Shown: positions 8,168-16,013 of the stretch, piece after piece
Layout: each line of letters begins with the position of its first letter
How positions within the stretch are numbered: position 1 is the stretch's first letter
Origin: an uncultured Pirellulaceae bacterium
Lineage (GTDB): Bacteria; Planctomycetota; Planctomycetia; Pirellulales; Pirellulaceae
Assembly: GCA_938084685.1 (NCBI GenBank)
Contig: CALKGE010000008.1
Coordinates: 62,001 to 126,000, forward strand
Direction: 5' to 3'
Length of the DNA stretch: 64,000 nucleotides
Made by a program: the position numbers and the translations under genes
The notes under the pieces: model-generated
The model's database searches: none
What the model was told of the DNA's origin: nothing
What the model saw: only the letters and a program-made list of their open reading frames with translations

Positions 8168-9436
8168 ATGAGCAGATCAACACCAAAAGGAATGTCCCGG
8201 CGACACTTTATGTCACACTTGACGGGCGCTTCCGCAATGACCATGCCAGCCCTGGCGATGGGGAATACGCTTCTGGCGAACGCAGAAGACCTCAAACGCC
8301 GTCGTAAATCAGCCATCCTGCTGTGGATGGGTGGAGGACCTTCCACCATGGATATCTGGGATTTGAAACCCGGAGCTCCCACAGGTGGTCCCTTCCAGCC
8401 TATCGCTACCAGTGGTGATGTTCAGATTAGTGAACATATGCCTCTGATGGCTCAGCAAATGCATAACATGGCGATCATTCGCAGCATGAGCACTCGGGAA
8501 GCCGACCATAACCGGGGTCGTTACTACATGCACACTGGATATGTTCCTAATCCGAACATCGAGCACCCGAGTTACGGAGCTGTTCTGAGTCATCAACTTG
8601 CACACCAACGACCCGAACTGGAAATTCCTCCATTCGTGACTGTCGGTGGTGGCAGCGTTGGTCCCGGTTTTCTGGGAATGGCATGGGCTCCTTTCTCTGT
8701 CAATTCAAACGGCCAGGTGCGAAACCTGCAGATGGGTCTGGAAGATCAGCGACTCTATCAGCGTATGTACGCACTGGACCTGATCGAATCAGGTTTCATT
8801 AATCAGCGTCGAGGTTCTGCAGCATCAGATCACCAGAAGATTCTGAAGAAAACGCTGAACCTGATGACCAGTTCGCAGATGGATGCCTTCAAGGTCGCCA
8901 ATGAGCCGGAAGACGTGCAGGAACGTTACGGTAATACCGGTTTTGGACGTGGCTGCCTGATGGCTCGCCGACTTGTTGAACAGGGTGTTCCCTTCGTAGA
9001 AGTTGGTCTTGGTGGCTGGGATAACCACTCCAACATCCATGCTACGTTGCGTGACACAAAACTTCCTGAGCTTGACAAAGCGATGAGTGCTTTGGTCGAA
9101 GATCTGGAACAACGTGAACTGCTGCAGGACACAGCAATCATCTGGATGGGCGAGTTCAGTCGAACTCCTCGTATCAACGGAAACGCCGGTCGTGACCACT
9201 GGGCTCGCAGCTGGAGTGTTGTCGTTGGTGGTGGTGGCATGAACGGTGGAATCGCCGTGGGGGCCACGAACTCCGATGGTACTCGTGTTGATACGGAACC
9301 ATACACCTCACAGGATGTCATGGCTTCTGTTTGTGAAGCACTTGGAATTTCTTTGCAAACCACCTTCACCAGCCAGAATGGCCGTCCGATGAAGATTGCC
9401 AACAGCGGTAAGGTGATTAAGGAATTGTTCAGTTAG
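8168..9436 (+). CDS. DUF1501 protein with Tat signal
   Basis: 422-residue protein of the DUF1501 family (alkaline phosphatase/sulfatase-like fold), typically encoded next to PSCyt2/PSD1 genes in Planctomycetes. The N-terminus has a twin-arginine export signal (SRRHFM) and a hydrophobic stretch ending near LANAED. Family motifs seen are ILLWMGGGPSTMDIWDLKPG, GGWDNHSN and WMGEFSRTPRINGNAGRDHW, containing the His/Asp residues likely to bind metal. Tat export suggests that it folds with cofactor in the cytoplasm and works outside together with the upstream cytochrome-like protein. The gene is closed by a terminator at 9466-9504. Substrate unknown. Confidence 0.9.
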   Translation: MSRSTPKGMSRRHFMSHLTGASAMTMPALAMGNTLLANAEDLKRRRKSAILLWMGGGPSTMDIWDLKPGAPTGGPFQPIATSGDVQISEHMPLMAQQMHNMAIIRSMSTREADHNRGRYYMHTGYVPNPNIEHPSYGAVLSHQLAHQRPELEIPPFVTVGGGSVGPGFLGMAWAPFSVNSNGQVRNLQMGLEDQRLYQRMYALDLIESGFINQRRGSAASDHQKILKKTLNLMTSSQMDAFKVANEPEDVQERYGNTGFGRGCLMARRLVEQGVPFVEVGLGGWDNHSNIHATLRDTKLPELDKAMSALVEDLEQRELLQDTAIIWMGEFSRTPRINGNAGRDHWARSWSVVVGGGGMNGGIAVGATNSDGTRVDTEPYTSQDVMASVCEALGISLQTTFTSQNGRPMKIANSGKVIKELFS

Positions 9437-9465
9437 CGAACGCTCCTGAACCAAATCTGCTCAAC

Positions 9466-9504
9466 AAAAGGGGCGAGTGCATCCCATAGCACCGCCCTTT
9501 TTTT
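9466..9504 (+). terminator. Intrinsic terminator after the DUF1501 gene
   Basis: Stem of AAAGGGGCGAGTGC (9467-9480) with GCACCGCCCTTT (9489-9500), two single-base bulges, an 8-nt loop, followed by further T to 9504. It separates the PSCyt2-DUF1501 operon from the sigma factor gene. Confidence 0.85.
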
Positions 9505-9535
9505 GTCATATTTTACTGAAAACTGAAAGTTGACG

Positions 9536-9552
9536 AGTACAAGACCTGTACT
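9536..9552. promoter_or_regulatory. Inverted repeat upstream of the sigma factor gene, candidate operator
   Basis: Perfect AGTACA, 5 nt, TGTACT, centred 48 bp before the sigma factor ATG. A TTGACG just upstream (9530-9535) could serve as a -35 element. The GTAC core also occurs in the outer arms of the dyad at 6024-6059. Confidence 0.4.
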
Positions 9553-9591
9553 TCGAACGCTCTTTAGACAGGGTAGGTCGCAAAGCCAACG

Positions 9592-10122
9592 ATGAGTGAC
9601 AGGCCACACAGCAACGCCCCGCTGACTCCCGAACAGCTGATACATAAGTATCAGCATGGGATCTGGCGCTATTTGCGTGTATTGGGATGTGAAGCTTCGC
9701 TGGCTGAGGATATTACCCAGGAAACCTTCCTGCGGGTCATCCGTAAGGGGTTTGAACAGTACAACGATGCTGCGACCGCAGGTTATCTGCGGAAGGTGGC
9801 ATACAACCTGTTCATCTCGGTACAGCGCCGAGAGGGAAAAAACGTGGTCACCGATGACATCGAACGACTGGATGCCAGTTGGGATAAGTGGGCCGGAGCA
9901 GACAACGGTGACACTCTGCTGGACATGTTACGCGAGTGCATGGAAGGTTTAACCGAGCGGGCTCGCAGCGCATTAGAGTTGCGATTCCGAGAAGAGCATA
10001 CTCGGTCTGCGATTGCAGATCACTTACAGATTACCGAGCACGGAGCAAAGAACCTGATGCAACGTGCTAAAAAGCAATTACGAGATTGTGTAGAAAATAA
10101 GAGTCAAGCGGAACTCAATTAA
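9592..10122 (+). CDS. ECF-type RNA polymerase sigma factor
   Basis: 176-residue sigma-70 family factor of the extracytoplasmic function type, with only regions 2 and 4. Region 2 shows AEDITQETFLRVIRKG and AYNLFISVQRR at about residues 40-80. Region 4 shows GLTERARSALELRFREEHT and a helix-turn-helix (IADHLQITEHGAKNLMQRA) at about 120-165. It ends 3 bp before a membrane-anchored PSCyt2/PSD1 gene, so the two are translated together. ECF factors are usually held by a membrane anti-sigma encoded just downstream, and the fused neighbour is the only candidate here. A perfect inverted repeat lies upstream. The targets, possibly including the 6430 operon, are inferred. Confidence 0.92.
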   Translation: MSDRPHSNAPLTPEQLIHKYQHGIWRYLRVLGCEASLAEDITQETFLRVIRKGFEQYNDAATAGYLRKVAYNLFISVQRREGKNVVTDDIERLDASWDKWAGADNGDTLLDMLRECMEGLTERARSALELRFREEHTRSAIADHLQITEHGAKNLMQRAKKQLRDCVENKSQAELN

Positions 10123-10125
10123 TCC

Positions 10126-12261
10126 ATGAACGATTATCAACACGAATTCGACGATCCGATCTTCGACATCATGCTCGAAGAATTGCTTGGTGATGGCGCG
10201 CCCCCAGATCTTTCCTCTGAGATCCTGGCTCGCCTGCAAGGTGATTCCATCACAGAGTCTGCAGAGGTCTCGATCTCTCCGAAGCGTAAACGACGCAGAT
10301 CGGGAAGTCGCCGCACTTCGCTGCTGGCCCCCCTGTCGCTTGCCCTTTCTGCGGCAGCGTGCATCCTGGCTGTCATAGCAATTGTCCTGAATTCCAATCA
10401 GGTCACACCAAACCAGCCTGGCAACGATCTGGCTGCCGAATCACCCGAACGACAAGCTCCTGGGGAAGATATTGATCCGAGTACGCTGGTACAGACCCCC
10501 TCACCAACTCCAGCACCGATGGACGATCCCGATACGATGCCATCGCCCAATGAGCCACGTCCGTTGGTAGTTTCCGATGACAACAACTCTGTCACTCCCA
10601 ATTCCATCACTCTCCCTGAGCTTCAACCCGAAACCAACGTTTGGAAACACCCACTTGCCTTCGTTTCCACCAATAAGATCACCCCTTTGGCGGAGGCTGA
10701 CATTCTTTCCGGCATCTCGCACGAATTGTCCAAACAGTGGAAAGAACAGGGAGTCTCGCCTTCAGAATATGCTACCGACCTGGAATGGGTTCGCCGAGTT
10801 TACCTCCGGCTCATTGGACGTGTCCCCACCACCAATGAACTCACTCCCTTCCTTGAGAAGGAAATAACACCAGAGGCGCGGGAAGCACTGGTCAACCGCC
10901 TGTTGTATTCGTCTCAGTATACCGAAGAGTACTTACAACACTGGAGTAACCTCTGGACCAACACGCTTATTGGCAGGCATGGTGGAACGGGGCGAGACCG
11001 CGCCAATCGCGAGGGGTTAGCCAAGTACCTTTATGATTCGTTGCAAGTGAATAAACCGTATCATCAGATCGTTGAGCAGCTGATTTCTGCCACTGGTGAT
11101 TCGAATCCGGATTCTCCCGATTTCAACGGTGCGGTCAACTTTCTGCTGGCTTCGGTGGACGATAAGGACACGACACTGGCAACCACTCGAACCACCAACA
11201 TTTTCCTCGGACAGAAACTGCAGTGTGCTCAATGTCACAATCACCCCTCATCTGACATCGGTCAGAACCAGTTCTGGGAAATGGACGCTTACTTCAGCCA
11301 AATCCATATCACTCGTGCTGGTCAAGGCAAACAGGCTGGCTACCGACTGTCAAATAAAGATTTTAAGGGGGTGGAAACTCCGGATGGCGATGCCGGTAAC
11401 TACTTTGAGCAGTCCAACGGTGTTGTCCGGCTAGCATTCCCGGCCTTTCTGGGGCACGCTGAGTCTACAGCGAGTGGTGCTTTGAAAGATTTCGATCGAC
11501 GCACGCGTCTGGCATCACTCGTCAGTCAATCTCCCTTACTCGAACGAACGCTTGTTAATCGTCTGTGGAGTCATTTCTTTGGCTACGGTTTCACCACGGA
11601 AGTGGACGATATGGGACCACACGTACAGATTTCGCACCCCCAACTTCTGGATTCACTTGCCAATCAAACGCGAGCCAATAAATACAATCTCAAGTCGCTG
11701 TTAAAGTGGATTGCACTTTCCGATCCATTCCTGCGATCCAGTATTTACTCGCCGTCCAACGGAATTGACAGTCCGGAACTTGGTGACCAGCCTTTGTTCA
11801 GTCGTTATTACTCGCGTCAGCTGGAACCTGAGGAGGTATATCAATCACTATTGGCCCTCAGCGGCCACATCCGCAGTCCAGAATCCTTTGGTCAGCAGCA
11901 GCTGGCACAACGCAACTGGCTGGGCCAGTTTACTCGTCAAATGGAAACCGATGATGCGGAAGAAGTGAGTTCTTTCAAGGGTGATATCCAGCAGTCTCTG
12001 GTGTTGATGAACGGCGAGTTAATGAAAAAAGTGACCTCCCTGGAGGGCAATACCGTGCTCGGTAAGATTGTCGCCAGTGGAAATCCGACTCAGGTCAAAG
12101 TGCAACAGCTCTTTCTGGCAGCGTTGGCTCGCCACCCGTCTTCCGACGAGCTTACCAAGATCAAAAAGCTGGCAGCAGATTCTCAGGCTGACGAAAAGCA
12201 GTTCCTGCAGGATATCTGGTGGGCGTTGCTCAACAGTGGTGAGTTCATTCTGGATCACTAA
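10126..12261 (+). CDS. Membrane-anchored PSCyt2/PSD1 protein in the anti-sigma position
   Basis: 711 residues. The N-terminal 60 residues are acidic (DDPIFDIMLEELLGDG, PPDLSSEILARL) and cytoplasmic by prediction. A basic stretch (KRKRRR) follows, then one membrane helix at about 66-88, a Pro/Thr-rich linker to about 175, a DUF1549 domain (WVRRVYLRLIGRVPT), CAQCH at 367-371, and a DUF1553 domain (LVNRLWSHFFGYGF). It is paralogous to the 6430 gene over the last 530 residues. Encoded 3 bp after an ECF sigma factor, its cytoplasmic tail could bind the sigma factor while the heme-type domain senses something outside. That role is inference. The domain order and coupling are seen directly. Confidence 0.88.
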   Translation: MNDYQHEFDDPIFDIMLEELLGDGAPPDLSSEILARLQGDSITESAEVSISPKRKRRRSGSRRTSLLAPLSLALSAAACILAVIAIVLNSNQVTPNQPGNDLAAESPERQAPGEDIDPSTLVQTPSPTPAPMDDPDTMPSPNEPRPLVVSDDNNSVTPNSITLPELQPETNVWKHPLAFVSTNKITPLAEADILSGISHELSKQWKEQGVSPSEYATDLEWVRRVYLRLIGRVPTTNELTPFLEKEITPEAREALVNRLLYSSQYTEEYLQHWSNLWTNTLIGRHGGTGRDRANREGLAKYLYDSLQVNKPYHQIVEQLISATGDSNPDSPDFNGAVNFLLASVDDKDTTLATTRTTNIFLGQKLQCAQCHNHPSSDIGQNQFWEMDAYFSQIHITRAGQGKQAGYRLSNKDFKGVETPDGDAGNYFEQSNGVVRLAFPAFLGHAESTASGALKDFDRRTRLASLVSQSPLLERTLVNRLWSHFFGYGFTTEVDDMGPHVQISHPQLLDSLANQTRANKYNLKSLLKWIALSDPFLRSSIYSPSNGIDSPELGDQPLFSRYYSRQLEPEEVYQSLLALSGHIRSPESFGQQQLAQRNWLGQFTRQMETDDAEEVSSFKGDIQQSLVLMNGELMKKVTSLEGNTVLGKIVASGNPTQVKVQQLFLAALARHPSSDELTKIKKLAADSQADEKQFLQDIWWALLNSGEFILDH

Positions 12262-12425
12262 GCCGCTGCAAACTCTTGCTGAGCGGTAGGACTGGATAAA
12301 ATGCCTGGTGAATGTCAGGCAGACTTTTCAGAAGCCTCGTTGACTCTGTTTCCCCAGCGTTCCATACTGTCGGTTTCGCTCAAACTGTGCTGAAATTACC
12401 TCGGCTTCATTAACAGATAGTTCAG

Positions 12426-13838
12426 GTGGAATCGCCCGTGGATACCGCTGCCAAAATCGTGAATTCAGATACGAATCTGCGTCCGATGCTGCGCCTGGCG
12501 TTACCGGTCGTGGTTGAGCAGTTAATGATCATGATGGTCACCTGGACCGACCATATTTTGACAGCCAAGCATCTGGAAACACATCACTTGGCAGCCATCA
12601 ACCTGATGGCTTATGTACTGTGGGTACTCCCATCGATCTTTGCAGCCATTGGCGTAGGGGCCACGGCATTGGTATCCCGGTTCTTTGGAGCTGGAGAATA
12701 TGAGAAAGCGAAGTTTGTGACCAATCAGGCGATTACCATAGCCCTGATGCTTTTAACGGTCGTTACCACAATCGCCTGGATGTATCCACGTGAGCTGATT
12801 GACATCATGCAATTACCTCCCGAAGCAAGTGATGCCGCGGCTAAGTACTTCCGGATTATCATTCCGGTATTCCCGTTTGCCATCATGCACATGATCGGCA
12901 ACGCATGCCTGCGCGGTGCCGGTGACATCATGAGTGGCTTTATCACGATGGCTATCGTCAACATTATCAATGTCATCTGCAGTCTGGGCCTGGTAACCGG
13001 ATGGGGTCCGTTTCCAGAGTGGGGCTGGGAAGGAATTGCTTTCGGGACGGCAGCAGGTTATGCCGTCGGTGGTTCCATTATCCTGGCGTACCTGATTCGT
13101 GGACGATTTAATTTGAAATTACAACTATCTGCCATGAAACCCGATTCGAATATGATTTCTCGGATTCTCAAGATTGGCATCCCGGGAGGAATCGACATGG
13201 TGATGGTCGTTTCCTTTCAAATGTGGTTTCTGGCCATCGTCAATTCGATGGGAAACGTGGCTGCAGCTGCACACGGAACGGCCATCAGAATCGAAGCGCT
13301 GGCGTATCTGCCGGGGCATGCTTTTGGAGTGGCTGCTACTACGATGGTTGGTCAGTTTCTGGGAGCGGGCATTCCTGGACGGGCCAGTCAGTCCACGTGG
13401 CTGGCGTGTTTATGGGGTGGTACCGTGATGACTCTGGCAGGAGCTGTCTTTTTCTTCAGTGCGGATTCGATTACCGGATTATTTGCCGGAGAGAAAACGG
13501 CCGAGGCGGTCGGTCTGGCAGCTCCTCTGATTCGCATCGTGTCAGTAAGTATGCCGTCACTGGCTATCGTGATTGTCATGACCGGAGCATTACGTGGAGC
13601 AGGGGATACTACCTTTCCCCTGATTTTCTCCTTCACTGGTCTGCTGTTTATCCGCATCCCACTAGCATATTATCTGTGTTGGGAACAGATCTCGATCCCT
13701 TTTACCGATATTGTCGTCACTGGAAGGGGGATGGGAGTAGAAGGTGCCTGGTACGCAATGGTGGTTGATATTGTGTTGCGCAGCTTTCTCATCCTGGCTC
13801 GTTTCCAGCATGGTGGCTGGAAGCACATTAAGGTGTGA
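12426..13838 (+). CDS. MATE family multidrug/cation antiporter
   Basis: 470-residue inner membrane transporter with about 12 hydrophobic helices in two similar halves. MATE signatures are LALPVVVEQLMIMMVTWTD near the start, ATALVSRFFGAGEYEKAK in the first half and the matching VAATTMVGQFLGAG in the second, plus GNACLRGAGD and TGALRGAGDTTFP repeated at the end of each half. Such proteins export drugs or metabolites in exchange for Na+ or H+. The start is GTG at 12426; a second GTG at 12438 is also possible. It is convergent with the kinase gene, which ends 6 bp away. Substrate unknown. Confidence 0.9.
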   Translation: MESPVDTAAKIVNSDTNLRPMLRLALPVVVEQLMIMMVTWTDHILTAKHLETHHLAAINLMAYVLWVLPSIFAAIGVGATALVSRFFGAGEYEKAKFVTNQAITIALMLLTVVTTIAWMYPRELIDIMQLPPEASDAAAKYFRIIIPVFPFAIMHMIGNACLRGAGDIMSGFITMAIVNIINVICSLGLVTGWGPFPEWGWEGIAFGTAAGYAVGGSIILAYLIRGRFNLKLQLSAMKPDSNMISRILKIGIPGGIDMVMVVSFQMWFLAIVNSMGNVAAAAHGTAIRIEALAYLPGHAFGVAATTMVGQFLGAGIPGRASQSTWLACLWGGTVMTLAGAVFFFSADSITGLFAGEKTAEAVGLAAPLIRIVSVSMPSLAIVIVMTGALRGAGDTTFPLIFSFTGLLFIRIPLAYYLCWEQISIPFTDIVVTGRGMGVEGAWYAMVVDIVLRSFLILARFQHGGWKHIKV

Positions 13839-13843
13839 GCGAA

Positions 13844-15388
13844 TTATCCCTCCGCTTCCAGAACTTCCTTACGGTTAATCAGCTTAACCAGAGCTTCCCG
13901 AAGTTGGCGCACTTTCACAGGCATTTGAAGCAGGCTGCGCAACTTGCTTAGCCGAGCACGGCTACCCAGAGAGGTTTGGTCTTTTTCCACAATAATAATG
14001 GCCGGGATCGATTCGGTTCTGTAATCCTCATGCAATTGATTGAATGCATGCAGCGCCTCTTCTCCTAACGCACCCGTACAGAAAATGACACAATCCAATT
14101 CACCTTCACTCTCCAACAGACGTTGCATACTTCGTTCTGCACTGGACACAATCAGCACTCGATAACCACGTTTACCGAGCTGAGCTCGCAATAACTCCTG
14201 CATCTGCTGGCGTGAATCTACCAGCAGGACGACCTTACCTGCTCCTTCCTGCTGGATCACTCCCCGTTTCGGTCGCTGCGTTTCTTCTTGAGCCTCCTGC
14301 TGCATACCGTCATCGTCATCTTGCTCTTTGGTTTGCACAAACTCTCGACGTTGCAGCAGAACTCCATCAGCCTGCTCTACTTTATCCAGATCGGCCATCA
14401 GTAATTCGTAATTGGGATACCGCTTGGCTGGATCGAATGCTGTCACCTTATTGACAATATGAACGACTGATTGTGGCAAACCGGTCACGTATTTCCCGAT
14501 AGGCGTTATGTCACGATAGCGACCAACACTGAGCCGCTGAATTCGATCACGCGTATCGGCTAGTGGCGGATGCCCAGAAAGTAAGTGGTAAAAGATACAA
14601 CCAACAAAGAAGATATCACTACGAACATCATTTCGCGGTACCTGGGTAGCGCGTTCCAGTCCTGCATAATCAATCGAACGTGGAGTGGGCCCAGTGTTGG
14701 GATCTTTGGCTCTATGATCCTCGGCACCGACGATAGTTGCCAACCCGAAGTCGGCCAACTTTGCCTCGCCTTTGCTTGTGACGAGTACATTGGAAAGCTT
14801 CAGGTCACGATGGGTAACCCCTTTCTTGAACGCGTACTGTAATCCTCTGCAAATTCCTTTGACGAGCTTTAGAGTTTCACCCAGCTCCATGTGTTTTCGC
14901 AGTCTGACAAAATCTCGCAGGTTTTGGCCTTCGATGAAGTCCATCGACATGTAATAACGACCGTTGTGGGAATCCACTTCATGCACCGGGATGATATTGG
15001 GATGCCTGAGTGGCATCACCATGCGGGCCTCCCGCATGAACTGCTCGGTCACTTCCATGTCATCACTGTAGCGATTGCGTAGCACTTTGACTGCTCGCAC
15101 ACGTCCATTTTCTGTGTCGACACAACGGTAGACTCGAGCAAAAGTTCCGGCTCCAACCAGATAAAGCACTTTGTATTTGCCGTAGAAGTAACCGTCACGA
15201 TGCCCTCTGGTAAGACGGTCCAGCTGCCAGTTGGTAATAAGTTCTTTGCGAGTCAGTACACTCACAAAATCCTCCAGGCTGGCATGCAACCCTCCGGCTT
15301 CGCTCAGTGCACTCTCTGCTTCCCGAGCCGTTAGTAAGCCGTTCTCCATACACAGACGTGAGAGTTTTTCAGAGTTGATATGGGACAT
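13844..15388 (-). CDS. Ser/Thr protein kinase with C-terminal degenerate receiver domain
   Basis: 514-residue cytoplasmic protein with no membrane helix. A short N-terminal helical region (1-65) is followed by a Hanks-type kinase: glycine loop GAGTFARV (about 79-86), Lys101 in AVKVL, HRDLKLSN (193-200) and DFG (213-215), so it should be active. After an acidic Gln-rich linker (350-380) comes a receiver-like fold (385-505). The position of the phospho-accepting Asp is Cys437 (DCVIFCTG) and only one of the usual acidic pair remains (VDSR), so it is probably a pseudo-receiver that binds a partner and takes no phosphate. A small coiled-coil gene on the same strand lies upstream (135 bp gap). Target unknown. 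Confidence 0.88.
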   Translation of the reverse strand: MSHINSEKLSRLCMENGLLTAREAESALSEAGGLHASLEDFVSVLTRKELITNWQLDRLTRGHRDGYFYGKYKVLYLVGAGTFARVYRCVDTENGRVRAVKVLRNRYSDDMEVTEQFMREARMVMPLRHPNIIPVHEVDSHNGRYYMSMDFIEGQNLRDFVRLRKHMELGETLKLVKGICRGLQYAFKKGVTHRDLKLSNVLVTSKGEAKLADFGLATIVGAEDHRAKDPNTGPTPRSIDYAGLERATQVPRNDVRSDIFFVGCIFYHLLSGHPPLADTRDRIQRLSVGRYRDITPIGKYVTGLPQSVVHIVNKVTAFDPAKRYPNYELLMADLDKVEQADGVLLQRREFVQTKEQDDDDGMQQEAQEETQRPKRGVIQQEGAGKVVLLVDSRQQMQELLRAQLGKRGYRVLIVSSAERSMQRLLESEGELDCVIFCTGALGEEALHAFNQLHEDYRTESIPAIIIVEKDQTSLGSRARLSKLRSLLQMPVKVRQLREALVKLINRKEVLEAEG

Positions 15389-15523
15389 ACAGATCTTTGC
15401 CTACAATGTGACTTCCATGTTGATTATGCCACAGAATGAAGTAACTCTGTAATTATCTTCCATTTTTGAGGGTGAGGCCAACAGATTAATCGTATTTGTC
15501 AATCGATATCGGCTGCCAACCGG

Positions 15524-15796
15524 TTACTGCTTGGCCAACTCGTCTCTTTCCCGGCGAGTAGCCTCGAGATCCAGCAGGACGTACTGCAAATCCATCCGTA
15601 GCTGATCCAGTGTTTCACGTAGTTCATTAATAATCCAGCGTCTTCCTTCTGCCTGTATTTTCAGGGCAACGACGATGGAAGAGAGTTTTTCACCATTTTC
15701 TCCTGGCACTTCGTGGGCAATTTCCTCCAGACGCTCAATTAGCGCATTAGGCGACTCAATCTTCAACAAGGCATCAAAATCAGGGATATCTTTCAT
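15524..15796 (-). CDS. Small coiled-coil protein of unknown function
   Basis: 90 residues, soluble, mostly helical and charged. The C-terminal half (RRWIINELRETLDQLRMDL and on to the end) has heptad-like Leu/Ile spacing consistent with a coiled coil. No domain is recognised. It lies 135 bp upstream of the kinase/pseudo-receiver gene on the same strand and may be its binding partner or scaffold, but this is inferred only from position. Starts with ATG at 15796. Confidence 0.6.
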   Translation of the reverse strand: MKDIPDFDALLKIESPNALIERLEEIAHEVPGENGEKLSSIVVALKIQAEGRRWIINELRETLDQLRMDLQYVLLDLEATRRERDELAKQ

Positions 15797-16013
15797 TACA
15801 AGCTTCTAACTGCGCTCTATTCCACACCTACAATCCAATCCGATACCGCGTGAAATAGGCGGCTTCAACCACATCAATGGCCTCGATTGATCTGGATGGA
15901 AAGTTCAATCGTTTCTAAAATCCGTGTTTAATAAATCGCAGGGAAGCGGTGGAAACTATTGTCAAAATGCAATAGTTTTTGAGAATCTGACAATTAACTC
16001 AGAAAGGCGTGAA

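Noticed and set aside
12302-12328. TGCCTG/CAGGCA hairpin followed by TTTT as a terminator of the sigma/PSCyt2 operon
   Set aside because: Stem is only 6 bp with a short T-run; not strong enough to list as a terminator.
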